A DNA stretch of 34,599 bases from positions 1 to 34,599 of the forward strand of contig JAAZAN010000101.1 of NCBI GenBank assembly GCA_012514315.1, given 5' to 3'. Below, piece after piece: positions 1 to 9,443 of this stretch. The stretch comes from Chloroflexota bacterium (GTDB lineage: Bacteria; Chloroflexota; Anaerolineae; B4-G1). The number at the start of each line of letters is the position of its first letter. Positions within the stretch are counted from its first letter, which is position 1. The notes under the pieces were generated by a model, which did no database searches, was not told the DNA's origin, and saw only the letters and a program-made list of their open reading frames with translations. Position numbers and translations under genes: made by a program.

Positions 1-487
1 CGACTGGTTGTGATGCAGCATATGTGCGGCCTCAAGGCTTTCTAACCGCCAACGCTGGCGGTCAGATACGTATATCAATGCATTTTACCATTTCCGGCTG
101 CTCTCTGCAAGTGGCTGTGCTATCCTGACGATCACCCGCCTGTCCGCTTGACACCATCGAGTTCCACTCTGCGCCCCAGTATGTAGTGTTTGGAGGGCGG
201 TGTGATCTGCTCAATCTGGGTGTACAGCCAGATATGGGTGATCACCAGGCTGTGCTGTTGGGGGGAAACACCGGACCGGTTCGTCGGTGTGGGCGCTGGC
301 GGGGCCCGGGCGGTCGCGGCGGATGACCCGCGGTATGCCCCCTGCTGCTATTGGAGGCTCGGGGCTGCGTGCGAAGGGGGGCATAGTTGGCGGAAATCGG
401 CCGATGGAAATCCTGGAGGAGCGAACCGTGGCTGGGTTGCCCTCGCCTTGGTGAACTAGGTGAGCTGGCTGCGCCGCCACGGCAGGG
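1..487. other. Non-coding left edge with one small hairpin
   Basis: I find no supportable gene here. Short open frames exist on both strands but have no convincing start signal and their translations are low-complexity Arg/Pro/Gly strings. A perfect 7-bp inverted repeat lies at 45-51/56-62 with a 4-base loop and no T-run on either side. I searched the minus-strand frames downstream of the receiver gene for a lost LuxR-type DNA-binding domain and saw none. Confidence 0.5.
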
Positions 488-907
488 TCACTGCACCCGG
501 CAGAGCCGCGAGTTCGGATCGGCGTCCTCCCGCTCACACGATGCCCGGATTGCCTCGGCCAGGGCGTCGATGGATGCGCTCTTGGGAATGGAACGCGCGG
601 CGCCTGCCTGCAGCGCTTCCTGCACCATCAACTGATCGCCCAGGCTCGCCAGCGCGATGACCTTCACCTCGGGCCGGAGCTGCACGATGGCGCGCGTCGC
701 TGCAACGCCATCCATCTCTGGCATTTCCATGTCCATCAGGACCACGTCAGGTTCCAGTTCGGCGCACAGTCGTAATGCCTCTCTGCCGTTGGTGGCTTCG
801 CCCACCAGTTCCAGGTCGTCGAACGTTTTCAGGCACAGGGCAATGCTGCTGCGAACCATGTCGTGGTCGTCGGCGATCACCACGCGCACCGGGATTTCGA
901 TGCCCAT
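488..907 (-). CDS. Receiver-only response regulator, NarL-type without output domain
   Basis: This is a 139-residue CheY-like receiver. The acid pocket is D13/D14 (IADDHDMVRS), the phosphoacceptor is D59 (VVLMDMEMPEMDG) and the conserved lysine is K109 (SIPKS). The Thr/Ser switch position is Ala (VIALAS, A87), where the full-length regulator at 18354-19016 has VIALTS. The two proteins align closely over the whole receiver, so this looks like a paralogue that lost its LuxR-type helix-turn-helix. The frame is open from 967, but the start at 907 is preferred: it has TGGAGG 11 bases upstream and its N-terminus matches the paralogue. It is divergent from the copper-oxidase operon. It could be a phosphate sink, a decoy, or simply decaying. 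The receiver assignment is firm; the role is not. Confidence 0.8.
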   Translation of the reverse strand: MGIEIPVRVVIADDHDMVRSSIALCLKTFDDLELVGEATNGREALRLCAELEPDVVLMDMEMPEMDGVAATRAIVQLRPEVKVIALASLGDQLMVQEALQAGAARSIPKSASIDALAEAIRASCEREDADPNSRLCRVQ

Positions 908-1294
908 TCGCGACGTATCCTCCAGGCTGATTCCGATCCGTCCGGTATTCTGAGGTGAATCTATCATACATCATGTTTTGCCCTGACGCATCCGGCTCGA
1001 GACGGGTCTGGCTCCACCAGTCGACGGATTCCCGCATCATCCATGTGGGCGATCATTCGATACATCCATCGGACGGCATCAGTCTCCACCGGATGGCGAT
1101 TGAAGTATCGCCCGCCTGGTGTCATCCGAATACGCAACATAGGCGATGCATGTGAGAGTCGAACATGTTATCCTGAGCACCGTGAGGTACTTTATCACGC
1201 CATGGGTTCATTGTTATGTCATGGTCCCGTACGAAATCGGCGACAGGTTTTCGATCCACTTGCTCGATGTGGAGATCATTCACAGGAGACTAAG
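908..1294. promoter_or_regulatory. Divergent intergenic region before the surface-protein operon
   Basis: This gap separates the minus-strand receiver gene from the plus-strand operon and must hold promoters for both. I could not pick a convincing -35/-10 pair for either. An imperfect long inverted repeat runs from GGGCGAT (1047-1053) to ATCGCCC (1107-1113), with further partial pairing inside, and could be an operator or a leader hairpin. Just before 1295 there is a ribosome binding site, AGGAG (1284-1288). An open frame extends upstream to 1043, but it has no start signal and its translation does not look like protein. Confidence 0.4.
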
Positions 1295-4200
1295 ATGAGA
1301 CGTAAGAATCGACCGGATGCTCTCATGAGCGTGGTGTTGGCCGTGGTCATCATCGCACTGGCTCTTCCGCTGCTCCCTGTAGGAGCGGGCGCGGCGGCCG
1401 TTGAACGGTCTGCGCAGTCAGCAGCGGATGCACGTGGCCTCCCTGCTGAGCAGACCTCCATTTCCGCGGTATCCTCTGCACCGCAACTTCTTGTGCAAGG
1501 GCCGGTGCAGACAGCCGTGGCCAGCGCGGCGGCTGCGCCGACCAATACCGTCTATCTGCGTGTAGTGAATGCCCGGAGTGAGCCGCTCGCCCTGGATGGC
1601 GCCGGCGTGATCAAGGGCGAGCCAGTTACGACTGAATACCAGTATATGATCAACGTGGATAACACCGGTGATCCGACGCAGGACTACCTGCCGGGTTGTC
1701 ATCCTTTCCTCGACCCGCCCGACAATACGCAACGAAATCCCGATTACCCTGACAGTTGTGACTGGCCAGGGATCCGCACGGTGCCGGGCTGGGCTCCCAT
1801 TTACACTCAGGGGACTCAGGATGATCTCAACGAGACCACGGGTATCACCCTCCCGGATGGGAAGTACCTCATTTCCGTGATGGCCGATGGGTACAAGGTC
1901 GATGGCGAGCACTTCACCGTGCCGCTGGAGGAACCAGGTCTGATCGAGGTGCAGGCGCATGCATTGCCGCTGCCGCCCGCCACTATCGTCATCAAGGTGT
2001 TCCACGACCGGTCGATGACGAACGGGCAATTCGACGCCCCCGTCGAGCAGGGGCTTTCGGGATTCCGGGCCTCGCTCAACGATATCGCCGGCGAGATCAC
2101 GGCTGATCTGTTCGGTAACCCATTGTGCACGGAGTACGAGAAGGACACCAACGGCGATGTTGTGCTGGATTCCGATGGCGCCCCGGTGATCCAGACCCTG
2201 GGCGCTGGCTGCTACAGCGATGATGAGGGGCTCATCACGATCCCAAACATCGGCCCGATGCGTTACGACGTGCTGGTTATCCCACCCGATGGCGAGCAGT
2301 GGGCACAGACAACCACACTCGAGGGATCGCAGGGCTGGGACACCTGGTTGCAGGAGGCGGGAACCGGCCTCGACAACGAGTTCCTCATCGCAGCCGAACC
2401 CTTTCCGTGGACTATCTTCGGGTTCGTTGCACCGACGAACACGCTCACGGTGACCACCGGAACAGGAACAGTGCGTGGCGTGATCATGGCAGCCTCCATC
2501 TACATTCCCAGCATCGGCGGGCTGCCGCATCAGGGTGATATCTGGGGCGGCCTGGACGGGGTTAAATTGGAGTTCCCGATTGAATACCCGTGGATCTCCC
2601 TGAACGACCTGCAGAATGGCGATACCGCCGTTTGGGTGGGCCAGGGCAACGCGGATGGCAGCTTCGAGATTCCCAACGTTCCGCCGGGTGATTACTTTGT
2701 GTCCTATTGGGACGAGAAGCAGCACTACATCCTGGACTTCGTCCAGATCACAGTGCAGGCGGACGAAGTCACGGACATCGGCATCCGGCCGATGACGGGC
2801 TGGTTCACCGAGTGGTATGGAACTGTGTTCAACGACATCAACGAGAATGGACGGCGTGACCCGGGTGAGCCGGGCGTCTCAGACTACCTTGTCGTACTGC
2901 GCGACCGCGACAACACCGAGATTGACCGCATGTCCATCGCCTCTGTGACGGACGCGAACGGCGATTACGCGCTTGAGAAGGGTTATCCCATGGGCTCATG
3001 GATGGTGCTGGAGGCGTACAACGATCTGTATCGGACGACGGGCATCACGTTCCAGGCCAGCAATCAGCCTACGGAGACGACGGTCCTGGGCGGAGGCGTT
3101 GACGTGAGTGTACTACCTACCTTGAGCCAACGGGGGCGTCTTGACTGGGGCGTCAAACCCTATGAGCAAGAGCAAACCATCGAGACGCCCTACGTGCACT
3201 ACCTGCCCTACGTCGAAGGAAGTGGTGTTGGGACTGTACCACCAGAGGAGTACGTCAACCCGCACCTCAACGGCGGCATCGTGGGATCCGTCTTCTACGA
3301 TACGGTGCGCGCAGAGGACAACGCGCGCTATGCGGGAGCAGAGCCCTGGCAGCCAGGGACTCCTGATCTGGAGATGCGGCTCTACGCGACCGTCAAGGAC
3401 GCGCAGGGTAACCCAATCACCGATACGACGCCTGGACCCAATTTCGGCGCCTACCTCAAGGGGCCGCTATTGGCCACAACGGTGACCGAGCACTTCGTCC
3501 GACCCAAGAACTGTCAGGCGCGCGATGTGAACGGTGATCCAATTGATATTGGTGTATTCCCGCCATCCACAGGTGACTACGACTGCCTGGAGGGGATGGC
3601 GATGGGCGTCCAGTTTGGCGCCGAGTTCGCCGAACTTGACGGCAACTGGGGATTCACCGAGATCTACACCGATCCTGTATCTGGATTGCCCATAGCTGCA
3701 CCCTTTCCCATTCCAGAAGGCGACTATCTGGTTGAAGTTGTCATCCCCAAAGACCCGGTGACTGGAAGGGACGTCTTCCAGGTCACGCGTGAAGAGGATG
3801 TCAACATCTATACTGGTGATACGTTCGTACCACTGATCCCGCCGCCGGCGTGCGCTGGCCCCCTGCACGTGGTCGATGTCGCGGGCATTGCGCCAGATGG
3901 TCCACTCGCGGTGCACAATCCGGACTACGTGGACGTGGGTGGCAGCCGCTACGAAGGGCAGTTGATGCCGCTCTGCAATGTGAAACTTGTCGAACTGCGG
4001 AATGGCCGGTCTGTGGCGCCCCTTTTCACTCTGTTCACGCCGGTTCCCATCCCTGGGAAGTGGAAGGGATACATCATCGACGATCTGAATATCTCGACGA
4101 ACCCGCTGGAACTGTTTTTCGGCGAGAAGGTCGGCTTGGGCAACATGCCCATCGGCATCTACGATTTCACCGGCCGGCTGGTGCACACGGTGCATTCCGA

Positions 4201-6649
4201 CATGCACGGTGTCTATGAGGTCATCCTGCCATCTGATGCGACGGTGAATGCGCCCACTCCAAGCGGGATGCTTGCATCGGTCTACTACATCTATGGGAAT
4301 GATCCGGGGCAACCAGGCAACTACAATGCCAACTACAACCCACAGTACCGTTCTATTGGCACTAGCTTCGAGATCTACCCCGGTGTCATCGTGCCCTCCG
4401 ACCTGGCGCCCATCCAGAACGGCGTCGGGATATGGAGTCCGACGTCACAGGTCAACCAGCTTGCCCAGTGCAGACTGGACGACACAACACCGCAGATCTT
4501 CGCAGTGTCTCAGCCTTATGTCCAGGAGACGGGCACCTTCACAATCGACGGCCTTGGGTTTGGGGCGACACTTGGCAGCGGTAGCGTCAGACTGGGAAGT
4601 ATCCACCTGCCCATCGAGAGTTGGAGTGATCGTCAGATCGTGGCCAGCGTCCCGCCCTCCGTACCCGAGGGTGAGCACCAGCTCTCGGTTTGGTCGAGCA
4701 ATGGCCAGAGCACGATCAACGGCCTCACCTTCCACGTGTTGGGCGCGGGGTACAACCCCACGATATATGAGGTCGGTGCGACTCAGATGTACACCATGGT
4801 TCAGGATGCGCTGGATGCCGCGGCGACCGCCGGCGCTGATGCGCTAGTCGTGGTCTACCCGGGTGTGGAGACCCCGCTCATCAATCCGCTCGGCATCTAC
4901 TTCGAGAATCCGGTCGTCTATTCGCCTGTCAAACTGCAGGGCGTCGGGCCGGGCGGCGTGTACACCGATGGGACTGCAGTGAAAGGGTCCGTCCTCGATG
5001 GACGTGGTGTCGGGGGTGACACGCCATACTCGGAGTTCTGGCGCACGTTGGTTGGTGACATCTGGCTCAATCGCGGCGGCTGGGATGGTGGCGTGTTGGC
5101 TGGCGATGATCCCCGCATCTATGAGGGGCCTGTGGTGACGGTATTCGCGGAGGATGGCGAGTTCACGTCGGCTTACAGGGCGTCCATCGATGGCTTTACC
5201 ATCCAGGGAGGCGACCAACAAGGCTTCCCGAACAACCTCAACAAGATTGGCGGCGGCCGGATACCCGGTGTGCCGGCGGAGGTATCGGTGCAGGGAGGTG
5301 GTATCTTTGTCAATGGCTATGCGCGCTACCTGCAGATCACGAACAATGTGATCCAGTCGAATGGCGGCGCCTATGCAGGCGCCATCCGCCTGGGGACGCC
5401 TGACGTGCCTGAGCCGTTGACAGACCATCAGAACGACTTCGTCCGTATCGCGTACAACCGCATCTTGGCGAACGGTGGCACTAACTTAGCCGGCGCGATC
5501 GGGCTCTTCGCGGGCGCCGAGGGTTACGAGGTCGCGCACAATGACATCTGCGGCAACTTCTCGGCTGAGTACGGCGGCGGCATCAGTCATTACGGTTTCA
5601 GTCCGAACGGCGCCATCCATCACAACCGCGTCTACTTCAATCGCTCGTATGACGAGGGTGGCGGCATCATGATCGCTGGTGAGCTCCCGGCTGACTTCAC
5701 GCAGCTCTCACCGGGCGCTGGCCCTGTGGACATCTACGCCAACCTGATTCAGGCGAACCTGGGCAATGACGATGGCGGTGGCGTGCGTTTCCTGATGGCC
5801 GGCAACTTCCCGTTCAACGTCTACAACAACATGGTTGTCAACAACATCTCTACACACGAAGGAGGTGGCATATCGATCAACGATGCACCCGACGTACGTG
5901 TGTACAACAACACCATCGTGAAGAACCTGACCACGGCTACGGCGATGACCAGCAACGGCCAGGCCGCTCCGGCGGGACTCTCGACGAGCCGCAACAGTGC
6001 CCTACTGCAGGCGACGCTTCCAGTGACGGCGCCTGCCTACAGCGATCCATTGATGTTCAACAACATCTTCTGGGACAACCGGGCTGGCGTCTGGACCGGA
6101 GGCGGCGTCGCTGGCATCGGTTTGGAGGGCGATCCGTTCCCGATCTTCTACTGGGACCTGGGGCTGGCCGACCGCTCGGCGGTGCTGCATCCTACCTACT
6201 CAATCCTGCAAGTGGCATATGGCGCGAGCGATCCGGGCAACCTGATCGGCGTGGATCCGCAGGTGGTCAGCGAGTATGATGTCTCGGTCAGGGTCTACCC
6301 CTGGAGAGGAAACCCCAGCTTCATTGGGGCGGACATCGTAGCGGTGGATCTTCCGGCGTCTTTGCTGGGCGATTACCACTTGGCCGCTGGCTCTCCGGCT
6401 ATCGATGCCGGAGTGATCTCGCAGGCAGGCATCGATGCGCCGGGCTGGGACTTCGATGACGACCCGCGTCCGTCGGCAGTGGGATATGACATCGGCGCCG
6501 ACGAGGATGTGATCGAGACATCCAATCTTGCTGCAGGCCCAGACCTCTGGAACCATAGCGATCTCAGCCGGTTCATCGGAGTCGGGTATCAGGCGCCTAG
6601 ATTCTCCGAAGGCGCGTCCTTCGGCGATTCCAGTGGAGCGCTGCCCTAG
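1295..6649 (+). CDS. Giant secreted surface protein: SdrD-B-like, TIG and parallel beta-helix domains
   Basis: This 1784-residue protein begins with a Sec signal peptide (MRRKNR, a hydrophobic run, then GAGAAA). The start at 1295 has AGGAG seven bases upstream. The N-terminal third has several carboxypeptidase-regulatory or SdrD-B-like beta modules. One near residues 505-600 carries the motif VFNDINENGRRDPGEPG, typical of SdrD B-repeats. A second copy, with an insertion, starts near residue 660. A TIG/IPT domain follows at about 1064-1147. Residues 1155-1600 are a right-handed parallel beta-helix with recurring N-N-x-I/V and GGG-I turns (for example ITNNVIQSNGGAYAG), like polymorphic outer-membrane or NosD-type folds. 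I see no LPXTG motif, C-terminal transmembrane anchor or catalytic motif. As first gene of the copper-oxidase operon it may be a surface scaffold or a substrate-binding partner. The domain calls are good; the function is inferred. Confidence 0.85.
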   Translation: MRRKNRPDALMSVVLAVVIIALALPLLPVGAGAAAVERSAQSAADARGLPAEQTSISAVSSAPQLLVQGPVQTAVASAAAAPTNTVYLRVVNARSEPLALDGAGVIKGEPVTTEYQYMINVDNTGDPTQDYLPGCHPFLDPPDNTQRNPDYPDSCDWPGIRTVPGWAPIYTQGTQDDLNETTGITLPDGKYLISVMADGYKVDGEHFTVPLEEPGLIEVQAHALPLPPATIVIKVFHDRSMTNGQFDAPVEQGLSGFRASLNDIAGEITADLFGNPLCTEYEKDTNGDVVLDSDGAPVIQTLGAGCYSDDEGLITIPNIGPMRYDVLVIPPDGEQWAQTTTLEGSQGWDTWLQEAGTGLDNEFLIAAEPFPWTIFGFVAPTNTLTVTTGTGTVRGVIMAASIYIPSIGGLPHQGDIWGGLDGVKLEFPIEYPWISLNDLQNGDTAVWVGQGNADGSFEIPNVPPGDYFVSYWDEKQHYILDFVQITVQADEVTDIGIRPMTGWFTEWYGTVFNDINENGRRDPGEPGVSDYLVVLRDRDNTEIDRMSIASVTDANGDYALEKGYPMGSWMVLEAYNDLYRTTGITFQASNQPTETTVLGGGVDVSVLPTLSQRGRLDWGVKPYEQEQTIETPYVHYLPYVEGSGVGTVPPEEYVNPHLNGGIVGSVFYDTVRAEDNARYAGAEPWQPGTPDLEMRLYATVKDAQGNPITDTTPGPNFGAYLKGPLLATTVTEHFVRPKNCQARDVNGDPIDIGVFPPSTGDYDCLEGMAMGVQFGAEFAELDGNWGFTEIYTDPVSGLPIAAPFPIPEGDYLVEVVIPKDPVTGRDVFQVTREEDVNIYTGDTFVPLIPPPACAGPLHVVDVAGIAPDGPLAVHNPDYVDVGGSRYEGQLMPLCNVKLVELRNGRSVAPLFTLFTPVPIPGKWKGYIIDDLNISTNPLELFFGEKVGLGNMPIGIYDFTGRLVHTVHSDMHGVYEVILPSDATVNAPTPSGMLASVYYIYGNDPGQPGNYNANYNPQYRSIGTSFEIYPGVIVPSDLAPIQNGVGIWSPTSQVNQLAQCRLDDTTPQIFAVSQPYVQETGTFTIDGLGFGATLGSGSVRLGSIHLPIESWSDRQIVASVPPSVPEGEHQLSVWSSNGQSTINGLTFHVLGAGYNPTIYEVGATQMYTMVQDALDAAATAGADALVVVYPGVETPLINPLGIYFENPVVYSPVKLQGVGPGGVYTDGTAVKGSVLDGRGVGGDTPYSEFWRTLVGDIWLNRGGWDGGVLAGDDPRIYEGPVVTVFAEDGEFTSAYRASIDGFTIQGGDQQGFPNNLNKIGGGRIPGVPAEVSVQGGGIFVNGYARYLQITNNVIQSNGGAYAGAIRLGTPDVPEPLTDHQNDFVRIAYNRILANGGTNLAGAIGLFAGAEGYEVAHNDICGNFSAEYGGGISHYGFSPNGAIHHNRVYFNRSYDEGGGIMIAGELPADFTQLSPGAGPVDIYANLIQANLGNDDGGGVRFLMAGNFPFNVYNNMVVNNISTHEGGGISINDAPDVRVYNNTIVKNLTTATAMTSNGQAAPAGLSTSRNSALLQATLPVTAPAYSDPLMFNNIFWDNRAGVWTGGGVAGIGLEGDPFPIFYWDLGLADRSAVLHPTYSILQVAYGASDPGNLIGVDPQVVSEYDVSVRVYPWRGNPSFIGADIVAVDLPASLLGDYHLAAGSPAIDAGVISQAGIDAPGWDFDDDPRPSAVGYDIGADEDVIETSNLAAGPDLWNHSDLSRFIGVGYQAPRFSEGASFGDSSGALP

Positions 6650-6669
6650 GTATGGGGACTGATTGTGTG

Positions 6670-6704
6670 GTCCGGGCGATCGGCGTGAGCCCGGTTGCCC
6701 GGAC
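6670..6704 (+). promoter_or_regulatory. Intercistronic hairpin before the first cupredoxin gene
   Basis: A perfect 8-bp inverted repeat, GTCCGGGC (6670-6677) and GCCCGGAC (6697-6704), lies in the 89-base gap between the surface-protein gene and the copper-oxidase gene. There is no T-run after it, so it is not a standard intrinsic terminator. It could be an mRNA processing or stability element that sets different expression levels for the two genes. Confidence 0.4.
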
Positions 6705-6738
6705 TCGTGCAGGCCGTATGATGTTAAGGAGAGTCAAC

Positions 6739-8070
6739 ATGAAGGAAAAGCTCGACACGCGCAGGATCGATCGTCGCCGGTTCTTGAAGCTGGGCGCGGG
6801 CTTGGTGGGGGCCGCGGCGGCGAGTGCAATTCTTCCCACACGTCAGCCCAAGGCGTTTCTGTTACCCGAGAAGGTTCAGAGTGAGGTGCGCAAACCGATG
6901 GAGGGATTCATCACGGCGCCGCAGGCTGCGCCGGACAAGCATTTCGTCGCGACGGACGGCTGGATCTACATCCCGCCGCCGGCGGTGCCTCCGTACCATC
7001 CCGACAACATGGCGCCAGGCCTGCTCACAACCTACATCTTTGGCTTCCGCGATGTGACGGAGCTCGGCGATGACACGGGCAAGATCTTCGCCCAGAAGAT
7101 GAAGGCACAGCTCGTCTCACCGATCTTCTGGATCGATCAGGAGGCGGACTTCACACTCAAGCTGACAAACCTGGGCCTGCAAGTGCGTCCGGACCTGATC
7201 GACGCCCACACGGTTCACTTTCACGGGTTCCGGAACGCGATCCCCATCTTCGATGGTGAGCCTCATTCGTCGGTCGGTGTACCCATCGTGCGCGATCTCA
7301 CGTATTTCTACCGGCCGCACCATCCGGGCACGTATATGTATCACTGCCACTTCGAGGAGACTGAGCACGTCCACATGGGCATGGTCGGGCCGGTCTTCGT
7401 CAGGCCGATCTTGAACCAATCGTACACCGGGCGGCAGTTCGCGTACAACGATCTGTCGACGGAGTATGACCGGGAATATGTCATCCTGCTGAACGAGATC
7501 TGGGCCGAATCGCACTGGTCGGACTCGCACGTGCAACTCCCGGAGTGGAGTGACTACCGCCCGGATTTCTGGCTGATGAACGGTCGCGTGTATCCCGATA
7601 CCATCGAACCCAACGGTGGTGGCACAGACCTGGCGACAGGGGACCTGATCGCGCCGAGCGGGCGGCCAGAGCTTCAGTACCAGCCGATCTCGTCACTGAT
7701 CCAATGCAACTCCGGGGAGCGTGTGCTCATACGACTTATCAACCTGGGCTACGAAGAGCAGTCGATGAAGCTGACAGGACTCAAGATGCGCGTGGTGGGG
7801 CGGGACGCGATGCCGTTGCAGAGCCCGACGGGCGAAGATCTAAGCTTTCTGACGGATGTGGTGAGTATCGGGCCGGGTGAGAGCATGGATGCGATCTTCG
7901 TAGCTCCTGAAGTGAGCAGTATGACGCGGCTGCTGTTCCACAATCGGGACTACAGCCGTCTCAGCAATGGGGGTGGATCAGGGTATGGTGGCCAGATGAC
8001 CGAGGTGCACATCTACCCTGCGGGCGAGCTGGGGCCGCAGACAGAGCCCAATGCTTGGGCCACAGTATAG
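6739..8070 (+). CDS. Tat-exported multicopper oxidase subunit A, copper-bearing first domain
   Basis: This 443-residue protein has two cupredoxin domains. A twin-arginine signal is clear (DRRRFLKLG followed by an Ala-rich hydrophobic run), so it is probably exported folded. Domain 1 holds an HxxHxHG motif (H157, H160, H162) and HCH-x5-H-x4-M (H202, C203, H204, H210, M215). These give a complete type 1 site (H157, C203, H210, M215) and four histidines for a trinuclear site. Domain 2 (about 240-430) keeps family landmarks such as LMNGRVYPD and GPGESMDAIF, but lacks the HPxHxH and second HxH motifs (FHNRD remains). The start at 6739 is preferred over upstream in-frame codons because AAGGAGAG sits five bases before it. 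Eighteen bases separate it from subunit B. It cannot form a canonical trinuclear centre alone and needs histidines from another chain or copy. Confidence 0.88.
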   Translation: MKEKLDTRRIDRRRFLKLGAGLVGAAAASAILPTRQPKAFLLPEKVQSEVRKPMEGFITAPQAAPDKHFVATDGWIYIPPPAVPPYHPDNMAPGLLTTYIFGFRDVTELGDDTGKIFAQKMKAQLVSPIFWIDQEADFTLKLTNLGLQVRPDLIDAHTVHFHGFRNAIPIFDGEPHSSVGVPIVRDLTYFYRPHHPGTYMYHCHFEETEHVHMGMVGPVFVRPILNQSYTGRQFAYNDLSTEYDREYVILLNEIWAESHWSDSHVQLPEWSDYRPDFWLMNGRVYPDTIEPNGGGTDLATGDLIAPSGRPELQYQPISSLIQCNSGERVLIRLINLGYEEQSMKLTGLKMRVVGRDAMPLQSPTGEDLSFLTDVVSIGPGESMDAIFVAPEVSSMTRLLFHNRDYSRLSNGGGSGYGGQMTEVHIYPAGELGPQTEPNAWATV

Positions 8071-8088
8071 GCCAGACGGAGGAACGTT

Positions 8089-9408
8089 ATGATGGATAAG
8101 AGATGGTGGAACCGTATCATCCAACGCGCAGCTGTAGCCCTGACCGTGCTGGTTGCCGCTGCTACTGTGAGCGGTGGCTCGCAGCCGGCAGCGGCCAGCC
8201 ACGAGGACTGGCCTACAACCGGCGTCATCTGCACCACCGATCCGACGGCCACATTCTCGCTCACCACGATGGAGGGCCACATCACGTTGCCAGACGGTAA
8301 CTCGGTGCACATGTGGGGTTTCAGTGAGAGCGGGCAGCCGTTCCAGCACCCCAGCCCGGTGCTGTGCGTCAACGAGGGCGACACCGTGACTGTCGTTCTG
8401 CACAACACGCTGAGTGAGCCGGTGTCGATCGTGTTCCCGGGCCAGGAGAACGTGTTGGCCAACGGGCGTCCGGCTCAACCGCAGTTCGATGACGGTGGAG
8501 ATCTGGTATCGCTGACCGACGCGGCGCCTGCGGGCGGCACCGTGACCTACAGCTTCGTTGCCGACCGACCCGGGACCTACCTGTACCAGAGCGGAACAGA
8601 TCCGGCGCTGCAGGTCAACATGGGGTTGTTCGGCGCGATGATTGTGCGCCCGAGTATGGGCGCTGAGTATGCATATGATAGCGCGTCGACGAAGTTCAAC
8701 CCATATACAGAGTACGTCATGGTGCTATCGGAAATCGATCCAGCGCTGCACATGGCGGTCGAACAGGGCCAACCGTTCAATATGAGCAACTACACGCCAA
8801 GGTACTGGCTGATCAATGGGCGCAGTTTCCCGGATACGATTGCGCCCAACGGGGCGACGTGGCTTCCGTACCAGCCGTATAGCTCGTTGGTCCACATTCA
8901 CCCCTATAACGACGTTGACGTTGGTCTGCCGGCGTACAATCCGGATCCCGCGCTGATCCGCTATCTCAGCGTCGGTTCAGAGGACTATCCGCATCACCCG
9001 CACGGGAACCACGAGCTGGTGATCGGGCGCGACGGGAACCTGCTGGCAGGACCACTCGGGGAGGACACGTCGTATGAGAAGTTCACAGTGATTATTGGTC
9101 CTGGCCAGACGATGGACGCGCTTTTCCAGTGGGAGGATGTGGAGAAGTGGGAGCCAATCAACAATCCAATCCCGGTGACCATCCCACAGCTTCAGAACCT
9201 GACGTTCGGCACATTCTATAGCGGCAGCCCGTACCTGGGCAACCTGGACACGCTGCCCGTGGGTACACAGGCGCTGAACCAGTGTGGCGAGTACTATCAC
9301 ATCGCGCACAACCATGCCCTGCATCAGATCACGGCCTGGGGCGTGGTGCTTAGCGGCCATATCACGTTCTCGCGCATCGACCCGCCACTCCCAAACGAGT
9401 GCCCGTAG
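8089..9408 (+). CDS. Multicopper oxidase-like subunit B, half trinuclear site, no type 1 copper
   Basis: This is a 439-residue, two-cupredoxin-domain protein with a Sec-type signal (KRWWNRIIQRAAVALTVLVAAA, no twin arginine before the hydrophobic run except split residues). GGAGG lies six bases before the ATG. Domain 1 keeps the fold (VTVVLHNTL, PGTYLYQSG, NMGLFGAMIVRP), but its HxH motifs are replaced by VFP and YQS. Domain 2 keeps PHHPHGNH (H303, H305) and HIAHNHALH (H407, H409), which align with HPxHxH and HCHxxxH. The type 1 His is Tyr300 and the Cys is Asn408, so type 1 copper is lost and four trinuclear-site histidines remain. This is exactly the half that subunit A lacks. It is closely similar in domain 1 to the next gene, suggesting duplication. 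The fold assignment is firm; joint-site formation with A is inferred. Confidence 0.85.
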   Translation: MMDKRWWNRIIQRAAVALTVLVAAATVSGGSQPAAASHEDWPTTGVICTTDPTATFSLTTMEGHITLPDGNSVHMWGFSESGQPFQHPSPVLCVNEGDTVTVVLHNTLSEPVSIVFPGQENVLANGRPAQPQFDDGGDLVSLTDAAPAGGTVTYSFVADRPGTYLYQSGTDPALQVNMGLFGAMIVRPSMGAEYAYDSASTKFNPYTEYVMVLSEIDPALHMAVEQGQPFNMSNYTPRYWLINGRSFPDTIAPNGATWLPYQPYSSLVHIHPYNDVDVGLPAYNPDPALIRYLSVGSEDYPHHPHGNHELVIGRDGNLLAGPLGEDTSYEKFTVIIGPGQTMDALFQWEDVEKWEPINNPIPVTIPQLQNLTFGTFYSGSPYLGNLDTLPVGTQALNQCGEYYHIAHNHALHQITAWGVVLSGHITFSRIDPPLPNECP

Positions 9409-9443
9409 TGGCCCGAAGGGATGTCTGAGCTTGGTGAGGAAGA

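Noticed and set aside
1043..1294. N-terminal extension of the giant surface protein
   Set aside because: It would bury the clear signal peptide behind 84 residues, and a good ribosome binding site precedes 1295.
1418..2725. Long open frame (435 codons) on the minus strand
   Set aside because: It lies antisense to the well-supported surface-protein gene, and its His/Arg/Val-rich translation shows no domain. It is a by-product of GC-rich codon use.
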